Source: Periconia sp. R9002 (Eukaryota; Ascomycota; Dothideomycetes; Pleosporales; Periconiaceae). From it: 64,000 bases of DNA. The stretch covers positions 1 to 64,000 of the forward strand of contig JAMAHW010000048.1 of NCBI GenBank assembly GCA_023627715.1, in the 5' to 3' direction. Of this stretch, positions 10,177 through 20,536 are shown one piece after another (the first letter of the stretch is position 1; each line of letters begins with the position of its first letter). A program made the translations under genes and the position numbers. The notes under the pieces were generated by a model. That model saw only the letters and a program-made list of their open reading frames with translations. It made no database searches and was not told where the DNA came from.

Positions 10177-13100
10177 TTTGAGATTGATGAGAATGGAATT
10201 CGAGGCTGGAAGTGGAAAACGATTGAAGTGGGCGAGAAGTGAAGGCGCTTTGTGAAGGAAATTTTGCGTCAAGCAAATCCGAACGAGAGACTATAAATGA
10301 ATGTGGTGATGATGCTCGGTGAAGAGTGAAGTTGCAATATAGAAGGCACTGCATACATCTTTATAGGTGGTCTGCATCGGAAACATTTTCGCTCCTATCA
10401 GAGTGGGGACTCCCTACCCGCGCGTGCATGAGAAAGACCCGACACTATTCCTCGAACAATCGTTCGGCCGCGTGAAACATCACAAACAAGGTCAGGACTG
10501 GACTTTACGTATGTCATTTGATGGTCGGAGGGTGCGCCAAAAGCGGAACGATTCTCAGCACTGACCCTTCTGGAGCAAGCCGTGTAGCGTCTTCATTGAT
10601 TGCGGGCGAGGATTTCGCACCCGTTTTCACATTATCTGGACATCCCCAAAATATTTTCACGATTTATTCGTCCCGCGATGCCAACTGCTTCTTGGCGCCA
10701 AGCTTGTGAGGCGCGTTTCACAGGTTGGAGCAAGAATCATCCTCCAATGAGAGGCGCGCATTCGAAACGAATGCTAAGAAACAACCTCCCCCAATCTAAC
10801 ATGACTGGAAATGGGGTTCCTAAATGGTTGCGCAATGCGGTCTTGGGTCGTGGCTACTAAACCTCTAGTTGTTAGGTTTTAGTTCTTTTTTGGTCATATA
10901 TGTTGCAGTAATATATTTTTATGCGGGGTGTGCGATGAAGATTAAGAACGTCCGGCCAAACTGATTCCGTCGACTGCTTCGTCGAACATCAAACTCAAAT
11001 GCTGTGTATGGATGTATAGATCCAATCGTCGAGCCGGAGACAGTGTTAGTTTTCGTCGATAGTCGCGCGATACCAGCCTCTTCTACTCTTTATTCGACGG
11101 GGTCGAGATCGGCGAACATAATTTCAAAACGATCTTCTTAGCATTTTACGATATGGAAATCTTCGAAAACGTGGGCCGACCCGTCCATTTCTAATGAGTG
11201 TTGGGTTGAACTCAGGGGCTCAATGGGGTCATGACTCAAGATTCTCGTTACCGTTGACCTTTGCATCGGTACACTGACCAGAAACAAACTCACTAAGTCA
11301 AAACGAGGAAAGATTCTCGACTTCATCTAAATTCTACGCATTGCACCACTTATCTCCACATTGCTTGGCGCCGCAGTCATTGTACTCTACGTCTAACACC
11401 CAGCGCAAGGCCTCTCCTCTCCGTTTGTCACTTAGTACAAAGTGTCCGAAAGGCCGAGTGAGGGTCTCAACTTCCGCGCAATCGGATTGGGAACAGGTTG
11501 TGATGTACGACACACAATATTGATCTCCACAGAGAAAAGAAAAAAGTTTGAACCGAAGAGCAGAGTATGGGAGAGATGTTTGCTTTTACCAGTAACCTTG
11601 CAAGTAAAAATGCAGTGCCCACAAAAAAGTCTTCGGACCGAGCAGGCACCAGTCGGGCGTAAACTAGACATCATCAGTTCTTGGAATCACGTTGTCGATA
11701 TACGAAAGTCGAAAGTATGCTAAAGATAGCAATTGATTGATTTTTCGTAGTTGAAATTGAGTTGCTGATTGAAATGTGAAAGCAATAACCGTACATTAGC
11801 GTTCGTATTTCCCCACATTACATACTTCGCACCAGTTGACTACAAGGTGCAAACATCAATATTTAATCTCAAAAACATCGAGAAAGCTCAGAACAGAGTA
11901 CATTGTTTTACTTGCTTGATCAGACTACACTCAAAAGTTCTGGCTATCGTAGATCGAAGTGCTGCTAGATCAAGGGTCCACCCCTTACCTCGATGTTCAG
12001 TTCAATGCATCGGCCCGGTGTATTTCCATCCACCAGCTCATCACAAGATTCTCGAAGCAATGACAGAAAGGGCAGGACAGATGAATTTAACATAGCAGGG
12101 TCATATAGGCAGTGGTATAAGTCATGTTTGGTTGACTAATCCCATTCCCAATGCGACACGAGGGCGAGTGCCAAGCGCTAACTTCAGCCGATGCTACAGG
12201 TCATCAGTCTCCGCTCAACCTCCCACTTCCACCCCTCTCTTTCATCACATTTGTAACGACACACCCACGCGACATGGTGTCGAATCTTTTTGAGTAATTG
12301 CTCAGCCATGAGTCTTGAGAAAGCGCACCGTTCAGCGCTCATCGTACGTGAAGCAGTGCCAAGGTGGTCACGCGACGTACCACTCCTAGATGTACCTTCA
12401 AGCGGTATCCGATGTGGAATCTCCGCGTCAGAGTATGGACTCTGAAAGATGCTCTGTAAAGATACAAAAGAATATCGGTAAACACAGTGTTCATATCAGA
12501 AAGAGTGTGTAGCTCTTGAGGAACCACGAAAACGATCAAGATGTATCATTCAATACAGCATCGGATAGCTTTGGCTCTGTTCACTAAATCAATCCGTAAG
12601 TCCCAAACAAAGTGTTTTCATGCGTTTTTTTTATGCTGATTAGGAATATTTCAGGTTAAGATGGCGATAAAATAAAGCATTTATGATGAGGAACCCCATC
12701 TTCATCCACGCAAAGCTTGCGAAGTCCAAGTGAGCAAGCAGGGCCATTCCGCGCACAAATTCCAGATACATGTCGAACACAACATTCCAAAGCGCCACGA
12801 TCATGTACTTGCTGCTTGTCCCACCCCACGCGAATATTGAACCATCGTGATTTCACCAGGCGCCATGGAGATTGAGTGGGATGTGTTACGCAACCTGTGT
12901 GTTGTCAATCACACCGCTTATCGTGCACGCGTTACGATGGTTGGACGCTGTGAAGCCACAATCCCACTCTTAGGACAACAATTGTTCAAATTCGACTACA
13001 AACCGTTGAAAAAGATCCATTGCGCAAGTATGGCTGGATAAAAGGTAGGTAAACAGGTGCATGGCAAGCAAGCGTGCAGTTGGCACTTACTTCCCTCATC

Positions 13101-13493
13101 ATAGGGGCGCTCGCTAGAAGAAAACGCTCGTTATCAGCGTGTGCGGGTACTGCCAAGGCCATCACCACGGGACAACACCGGTAGCGGCGACACACAACTT
13201 GAATTCTGACGTTCTGGATGACGTCCGAACTTCTCCTCAGCTTCATCCCCAGAGTTGCCACAAGAAATTCTCTCCACACATTTGCTGATCGCGTGGACAA
13301 TTTCTATCAATCAGAGCCCTCGACCTGACGTGTGGGCGTCGCGAGCCGAATAGCGTCATCGGGAAGAAGCGGCACTAAAAAAACCCAGACACAACCAAGC
13401 AATTCCGGCCTAGTATCATTGGTCGTCCCTCTCAACACTCATTTGTCGCATCAATAGTTGTTATTAGCTCGTGAAGTATATACCTCAACCGTC
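10177..13493. other. 3.3-kb gene-free divergent interval
   Basis: This lies between the starts of the pectate lyase (minus) and the A-T-R-SDR reductase (plus). All frames are short and resemble no known family; no tRNA, transposase fragment or long repeat was recognised. It must contain two promoters. The rest may be long leaders, an unseen non-coding RNA or decayed sequence. Confidence 0.5.
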
Positions 13494-16400
13494 ATGCCGG
13501 CCGCCGTTCCTTACTCTGATCCTTCTTCCACCTCACAGAACATGTCCATCATTGACACCACCAAGGATCTCTCTGCACTCTTTTCCAAACAAGCCCGCGC
13601 GACCCCTGACGCGGTTGCTTTAGAAGACGAAAACCATACATACACCTATGCGGAGCTCCACGATAAAGTCGTAGAACTCGCCGAACGACTCCGAAGCTAT
13701 GGCGTGGGTCGCGACAGCCTTGTTGGTGTCCTCTTACCCCGGTCAGCTGACTACGTGATTGCTTGTCTCGCCGCTCTTCACGCTGGCGGTGCTTTCCTAG
13801 TGTTAGAGCTAGCCTATCCTGCCGATTTGCTTGCCGACGTCGTCGAAGATGCTCGCCCTGCCGTAGTGGTGACCGTGCGCGCTGAGGTTGGCAAGATCAA
13901 GCCCAGCGTGCCTCTCATCACCGTCGATGAAGAATCTTCAAGCGCTGAAGCCTACCTGGAAAAGAAGGACTATCCCCCTTTGCCTGCCGAAACCGACTTG
14001 GAGAAGCTCAGTTTCGTTGCCTATTCTAGTGGCACGACAGGGAAACCAAAAGGCATCGCAAACCCCCATCGAGCAGCAGTACTCTCATACAACCTGCGAT
14101 TTCAACTATCTGATCTTAAACCGGGCGACCGTGTAGCATGTAATGTCTTCTTCGTATGGGAAATCATTCGACCCCTGCTGCGAGGGGCAACTGTTGTTAC
14201 AGTGCCGGATGAGAAGAGTTATGACCCTCCGGCTCTGGTAGACCTCCTTGCATCAAAGAAAATTACAGAGACTTTATTCACTCCCACATTGTTCGCTGCT
14301 GTTCTCGCCCGTCATCAAGCTCTAGGTCAACGACTCCCCAATCTCAAAACTGTCTGGCTCAATGGCGAAGTCGTGACTACAGACCTTGCACGACGAGCTC
14401 TTAAAACGCTCCCAAATACGCGTTTGCTCAATTGCTATAGCGCTTGTGAAACCCATGAGATCGCTTGTGGTTACATCAAGGACATGCTCGGCAAGATCGA
14501 TGAAGGTGCCATGTACTGCCCAGTTGGTCCCCCTCTTATAGACCCAAAGTATGTCTATATCCTCGACGATAGCGGCCAAAAGGTCGAAACAGGAACGCCT
14601 GGAGAACTTTTCATTGGGGGACACCTCCTTGCACGTGGTTATCTTAATCTTCCGGATACCACCGCCAAAGCATTCACTCCAAATCCTTTCAGCTCCAAGA
14701 CTGGTGCTCGAATGTATAGAACAGGTGACAAGGCACGTTTGCTCCCTTCCGGCCTGTTGGAAATCACAGGCCGTGTGGGCGCTATGATCAAGCTTCGTGG
14801 CTACTCAGTTGTTCCTGGTAAGGTTGAGAATGCAATCACAACCTACCTCGCCGCGACCAGATGCGCCGTCACCACATATGGCGAAGGTATTGACCGCCAA
14901 TTGGTCGCATATTTTGTGCGTGACAAAGAGGCAACTTCGGAACGGCCTCAAATCGAGATCGATAGTGATGGTCGCAGTGTTTCGTCCCGCCAATTCCTGC
15001 GATCGTATCTTGCTCATTACATGATTCCGCATATCTGGATCGAAATGGATGAGCTGCCCACGAACGATGTCTCCGGAAAAGTGGATCTAAAACAACTTCC
15101 TTCCCCGAAGACGAGAACCTCATCGCCAAATGGAACACGCGCCACCACATTTGAGCAAGACCCCATCACTATTGAACAAATTGCTGAGATTTGGGCCTCG
15201 ATTCTAGGTCTCAAACCGAGTTCTATTACTCCAGAATACAATTTCTTCGACCTTGGTGGGCATTCCTTGTCTCTTGCCGATTTAGCTGCACGGTTATCGA
15301 ACACCTTTGGTCTCAAAATTCCTGTTGCGCGACTTGCAGATCCAGCAACGCTTAATGGGCACCTAGATACTGTTCGTTCTGTCAGGCAAGGACATACGGC
15401 GGCCATACAAGCAGACCTCCCAGCCATCTTGCGTGCTGATGCAGTTCTCGACAAGGATATCCAGCCCTCTGCGACCGAGTTCAAAGCCATCAAGGATGCC
15501 AAGACCATCCTTCTGACAGGTGTGACTGGCTTCCTGGGTCCCTTCCTACTTCGAGAATTGTTGGATACGACAACTGCAAACATCATTTGTATGGTTCGCT
15601 TTAGTGACGCCTCGCAAGAGGAGCGTCCTGGTGGTGTGGCAAGAATTCGTAGGAATTTGCTTGACTTCGGTCTCTGGAGTGATGTAATTATGGAGAGGGT
15701 CGAAGTTCTACCTGGTAATCTAGCTCGCCGACGCTTCGGCATGGCCCCCGATGCCTTCGCCGAATTAGCAGGCCGAGTAGATGTGATTGTCCATGCTGCT
15801 GCTACCGTCAACCTTGTGTATCCGTACGCGGCCCTACGCCTTCCTAATGTGATAGGAACCAAGGAAATTTTACGATTGGCGAGCAAAGCAGGTGCAACAT
15901 TACAATACGTATCTACCAATGGTGTGTTACCTCCGGCGCAGGATCAACAAGGATGGCCAGAGGACGCCATGCTGGATGTTGAAGACGTACCGACTAAGCT
16001 TGCGGATGGTTATGGGCAAACCAAATGGGTGGCGGAACAGCTTGTTCTCGAGGCCGGCCGTCGGGGTTTACCTGTCAAAGTCCATCGCGCGGGTACTATC
16101 AGCGGACACAGCGAGACTGGTGCTTCTAACGCTTGGGATCTTCTAACTGCACTCATCGTGGAGTCTATTCGGATTGGCCACTATCCCGATGTCAAGGGCT
16201 GGCGTGCAGAAATGACACCTGTCGATTTCGTCAGCAAAGCTATCATTCATCTAGGCAACCAGACAGATGTAGATCAAGTTGTTTTCCACCTTGGAGATCC
16301 GACGCCTGTTGATATCAGCACGGTGTTTGCTGAGCTCAACGAGTTGGGTTACTCAACGCAACCTATTGAATTTAGTAAATGGATTGAGCTATGGGATGAT

Positions 16401-17402
16401 AAGCGGGGTTCTGCAAAAGGTGGAGACGGAGCTTTCACTATCGATATCCTCCGTAGCGGCATGCCGAGCATTGAATTCTTAAGGGACATCGTTGTTCTCG
16501 ACAACGCGAAAACTAGGCCTTTCCGCGCTGCAGTGGAGCGACCGAAGGTAGACAAGGTTCTGCTCGAGACTTACACACGCCACTGGTATGCTAGGGGCTG
16601 GCTCCCCAAACCTCCCACCTCCCAGAATGCATCGGGCGGTTCTGGTCAGCTTCCGCGAAGAGGTCCTCTGTACGGAAAAGTTGCGGTCGTCATGGGTGCT
16701 TCATCAGGAATCGGTGCGGCAACTGCAATGGCACTGGCGAGAGAAGGGTGTCACGTAGCGCTAGCCGCCCGTCGCATTGAAGCGCTCGAAAGCCTCAAGA
16801 AGCGGATGGTGGTCCGCGAGGGCAAAGTGCTTTTCCAAAAAACTGATGTTACCGACCGGGCTCAAGTGACAGCTCTCGTCAGCACCGTAGAAAAAGACCT
16901 CGGACCCATCGACATCTTCGTTTCTGTATCAGGCGTGATGTACTTCACCATGATGAAGAACATACAAACCGACGAATGGGACCGCACGGTCGACGTCAAC
17001 TGCAAAGGCCTCCTCAATGTCATCTCCTCCGCCGTACCTTCTATGCTTTCCCGCGGCAAAGGCCACCTCGTAGCCATCTCTTCAGACGCCGGCCGCAAGG
17101 TCTTCCCCGGTCTGGGCGTCTACTCCGCCAGCAAATTCTTCGTCGAGGCCACGCTGCAGAGTTTGCGTCTCGAGACTGCCGGCTCAGGGTTGCGCGTCAC
17201 GAGCGTGCAGCCTGGCAACGTTGCCACGGACCTTCTGGGCATGTCGACGGACCAGGAGGCGCTCAAAAAGTTCGGAGAACCGTCTGGTGCGAAGGTACTT
17301 GATCCTGAGGACGTGGCGGGTTCGATTGTGTATGCGCTCAAGCAGCCCGAGCATGTTGCTGTCAATGAGGTGTTGATTGAGCCCCGTGATGAGCCGATTT
17401 AG
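13494..17402 (+). CDS. NRPS-like A-T-R-SDR carboxylate reductase (NPS10/ATRR type)
   Basis: A single exon encodes 1302 aa, starting at ATG 13494. Domain order: adenylation (about 25-545; SSGTTGKPKG about 177, YSACETHE, YRTGDKARLLPSG, NDVSGKVDLKQL); carrier (FFDLGGHSL, phosphopantetheine Ser about 590); thioester reductase R1 (LTGVTGFLG about 671, YGQTKW about 839); and a C-terminal short-chain reductase R2 (MGASSGIG about 1064, YSASK about 1208). There is no condensation domain, so the enzyme should activate an acid, load it and reduce it, with R2 able to act on the aldehyde. This is the architecture of Cochliobolus NPS10 and of Aspergillus ATRR, which reduces glycine betaine to choline. At the A4 core the usual FDxxVWE is NVFFVWE, so the Asp that holds an alpha-amino group is missing, which fits a non-amino-acid or N-methylated substrate. 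Betaine as substrate is inference. Confidence 0.9.
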   Translation: MPAAVPYSDPSSTSQNMSIIDTTKDLSALFSKQARATPDAVALEDENHTYTYAELHDKVVELAERLRSYGVGRDSLVGVLLPRSADYVIACLAALHAGGAFLVLELAYPADLLADVVEDARPAVVVTVRAEVGKIKPSVPLITVDEESSSAEAYLEKKDYPPLPAETDLEKLSFVAYSSGTTGKPKGIANPHRAAVLSYNLRFQLSDLKPGDRVACNVFFVWEIIRPLLRGATVVTVPDEKSYDPPALVDLLASKKITETLFTPTLFAAVLARHQALGQRLPNLKTVWLNGEVVTTDLARRALKTLPNTRLLNCYSACETHEIACGYIKDMLGKIDEGAMYCPVGPPLIDPKYVYILDDSGQKVETGTPGELFIGGHLLARGYLNLPDTTAKAFTPNPFSSKTGARMYRTGDKARLLPSGLLEITGRVGAMIKLRGYSVVPGKVENAITTYLAATRCAVTTYGEGIDRQLVAYFVRDKEATSERPQIEIDSDGRSVSSRQFLRSYLAHYMIPHIWIEMDELPTNDVSGKVDLKQLPSPKTRTSSPNGTRATTFEQDPITIEQIAEIWASILGLKPSSITPEYNFFDLGGHSLSLADLAARLSNTFGLKIPVARLADPATLNGHLDTVRSVRQGHTAAIQADLPAILRADAVLDKDIQPSATEFKAIKDAKTILLTGVTGFLGPFLLRELLDTTTANIICMVRFSDASQEERPGGVARIRRNLLDFGLWSDVIMERVEVLPGNLARRRFGMAPDAFAELAGRVDVIVHAAATVNLVYPYAALRLPNVIGTKEILRLASKAGATLQYVSTNGVLPPAQDQQGWPEDAMLDVEDVPTKLADGYGQTKWVAEQLVLEAGRRGLPVKVHRAGTISGHSETGASNAWDLLTALIVESIRIGHYPDVKGWRAEMTPVDFVSKAIIHLGNQTDVDQVVFHLGDPTPVDISTVFAELNELGYSTQPIEFSKWIELWDDKRGSAKGGDGAFTIDILRSGMPSIEFLRDIVVLDNAKTRPFRAAVERPKVDKVLLETYTRHWYARGWLPKPPTSQNASGGSGQLPRRGPLYGKVAVVMGASSGIGAATAMALAREGCHVALAARRIEALESLKKRMVVREGKVLFQKTDVTDRAQVTALVSTVEKDLGPIDIFVSVSGVMYFTMMKNIQTDEWDRTVDVNCKGLLNVISSAVPSMLSRGKGHLVAISSDAGRKVFPGLGVYSASKFFVEATLQSLRLETAGSGLRVTSVQPGNVATDLLGMSTDQEALKKFGEPSGAKVLDPEDVAGSIVYALKQPEHVAVNEVLIEPRDEPI

Positions 17403-20400
17403 AAGAAGAAAAAAACGAGAGACGATGAGATGGTTCTAGGGCATGAGTAATAGATTAGAGATAGATGATAGCATGACTTAAAATGTAACTTAGCAAGCCC
17501 ATGATTATACAAGCATACATGTGCGTTGTTCACGTTAGTACACCTTCCTCCTAGTTGTTCACTTAAAAAATGAGACAAAAGACGAGGACATATCACGTTA
17601 AGGAGAGTGCTGCTCTCCGAGTTATCATTGTTATTGATTTGCTAGGTTTTCTCCGGGGTGCAAACAAAAAGTCATAACATCACAGGCGCTCCACTTACCT
17701 CCGTTCAATTCATCTGATATTCAGATAGGCATATCATCAGATCAAACCCTCGCACAACGACGACAATAATGACAAACGAAGGTTTGAGAAGAAGAAAAAA
17801 ATGACATTTGTAGATCAGGTTTGTTTGAGTAAGGAGGTTTTCGCGTTTGGATATTAAGTCTGGATCCTACTTTTTATTTTTTATTTTTCGAGGGGGGTGG
17901 AGGGGTTGGAGAGTAAGGTAAAAAAAAGTGTGTGCCTTAGGAAGAAGAAGAAAAGAAAATTTCCCCGTCATCGTCTCTTCACCGCTGTGAAAAGGTTAGT
18001 TGGTTTAAGTACTGCTCGCCACGGTATGGTGGTGGGTAGAGCTTTCACACAACTTAAAGAGTTTTATTGGGGAGGGATGTTGGCGTATAAACAGAGGTAA
18101 CGAGGCTCTAATCTTTTGTTATTCTACCCTTCAATAAGGTTTTCCTGTTAACTACAGTTACAGTCTGTCGTAGGGACTTTCCTAAACATACACAGACGTA
18201 GTATACCAATGATTTACGTACAAGCGCTGTTACAGGGTTCGAAATTTGACGTCTGCGACAGAGCATGACCTTCTGTACAGGTAACTGACTGGTACGGTCA
18301 GTTGACGGGAATGGCCGCGCGCGGTGTAATTAATTATCCACTTCGTATTGCTGTGGGCGTGCATGCCCAGACATGCAGTGATATCGTAACGACTTTCTTT
18401 CACGAACGACAATGCGTAACCGAAGGGCGCCATTGCCTTCGAAATGGGAACGCAATGGTCCAATCAGTGTTTGAGAGGGTTTCTTTGTATGGTGTGCATT
18501 GGTTGTGGTTTCCTTCGCGAGAGAAGGGGAGGTTAGAACGGGTAACCGAATGGCTCCGGTGCTTTGCTAGGGAGAAGAAATAAGTGTTAATGGGCTTTTT
18601 TTTGTATGTGCTACATCATTGTGATATACTGCTACCTCTAAAGAAAAGCGCGGTGGAGAATTGCTCACGTTACTCGACATCAGCCGCTGGACTTAGCCAG
18701 AATCCTTTTTTCCCCGAGGGGAATATGTCACGCACGCCAAGTGAGTAAAGTACTTTTGGACCAGACGTGACTTGAAGAGAATTGACTAGGCTTCAACGAC
18801 CATCATCGATCGATCGCAAACAATCAGGTAAGCACTTAAGCGACTTAAAAAAATCCATCTCGCGTTTGAAAGAAAAAAGGAAGCCGAATACTAGGCCTCC
18901 CGGATGACCGTTTCACTTACTCACCACCTCCCTCACCACCATCACACGATAACAACACAACACTCGCTTGTGCATATGTCCGAGCAAACAAAAAAAAGAG
19001 CGAAAGGATTTTAGGTTTTCCCCTATGGTCGCCCACATGCGTGTACCTGGCCTGGTTTCCTTACTCTCCTCCGCGACTGATCCGGTTAGTCGACAATTCT
19101 TTTTTCGTATTTATGTGTGTAAGCGATCCATCCGAAAGGCTGCTGCTGCCCTGGTGGTAATGCAAGATTCTGCATTGGATTTCGTTTCGGTTCTATTTTT
19201 CCTCCACCTCTGGTCCGTGTGACTGGAAAACAGAGAGAAAGATGGGGAAACGGAAATAAGGGTTGTATAGTAAGGTAGGGGATATGGGGTAGATACGTGG
19301 GGCAGCGGGATAGGGACAACTGAAAGGAACGATAGAAAGTATACCTTGTCCGGGGGGTTCCGCAACACTCACTGCACACACACCGACATACAGTAAAAAT
19401 GGTGCGCTGCACGGGGACTAATATCCATCGATATTCAGCCTATACGAGCTCGGCAGCAGCAACAACAAACAACGTCTACATATACGAGCTGAAGCCAAGC
19501 CTTTGGGTCCTCTTCCAACAACACACAGCCCCTCCGAATTAGTAAATTCCAGAGGATCCACAAATGGATAAAGGTGGCCATAAAACAAGTCTAGTGTACC
19601 CGTTCTCCGCACATTGTGGAGGTCTCGTATTGTTCGGTCGGAGGGACAGGGGGTGTGCGGTTGTTTATTACTTTAGTCTAGGGAAAGATTGCGCCCGGGG
19701 GTCGGCGATCATAGTGTAACTTTTTGAGCGAATCGGGAAATGTTTGGATGATATAAAACTAAAAATGGGGTATACTTTACAGAAGATCCGGAAGCGGACC
19801 GACCGACTTGCCCCCCAGCGGTACACACACATACTTAACATACATACCTTATGCATATTGACTGCATATACGAAGGGAGGAATGGGTTTATTTATTTGCA
19901 CCACGCAACGTTTCTCTTGCGAGCGGCCGTTTGGCTCGTATTTTTGGGGGGAGGAGAAGAAGGCTAAGCTGGACGAAGAAGTGATATGACGTTTTCTTAC
20001 TTGCGCCCTGCGAGCCTAAATGGACGGCGACGTGCTCGCGTGGAATGGCATTCAGGGGTTTGTACCTGGATTGAGGAGAGAGACGGTGATAAGTGACTTC
20101 TTGGCTCGGTACATTGTTGCATCAGTATGCAGATTTCGACCCGTGGACAGAAGATATCGTATTCGGTTGGACTTGGGTATCTCAGGTGCTTGTTGTTGTT
20201 TTGTGGGTTTAGAGAGGGGTTTGCTTGTTGATTGGTGCGATTGAGGTTGTTCATTTCAATTGCATGTCTTAATTTGGGTTCCATGGGATTCCCTTGGGGA
20301 CGGTTTGGGGCTCGCTTGAGTGCTCGAACACGTTTTCCGGCTTTTGAGAGTGCTGCCTTCGTGTATGCGGCTGTGGAAGCGATGGGATGGATATGTTTGA

Positions 20401-20536
20401 CGACGTCAGAGGCGCTGGGGTTCGTTGGAGATATCGAGATTTTTGTTGTCGAGGACCTTTTTGTGAATATATATACCAATGAGTCAAAGGCATTGATTGA
20501 CAGCGTCGAACCAAGTATCCTGCACTCAATTGCACT
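17403..20536. other. 3.1-kb gene-free interval
   Basis: This is the 3' flank of the A-T-R-SDR gene and the promoter of the FAD oxidase. It contains several A/T homopolymers and purine runs but no frame with family resemblance. A TATATATA stretch near 20467-20474, about 65 nt before the oxidase ATG, is the likely TATA element. Confidence 0.5.

Noticed and set aside
15017..15919. 300-codon minus-strand frame
   Set aside because: It is antisense to the carrier and reductase domains of the A-T-R-SDR gene.
18186..18255. tRNA-like arrangement with a GGTTCGAAA B-box-like core and short CAGACGT/ACGTCTG arms
   Set aside because: No A box is present and the inner arms do not fold as a cloverleaf.
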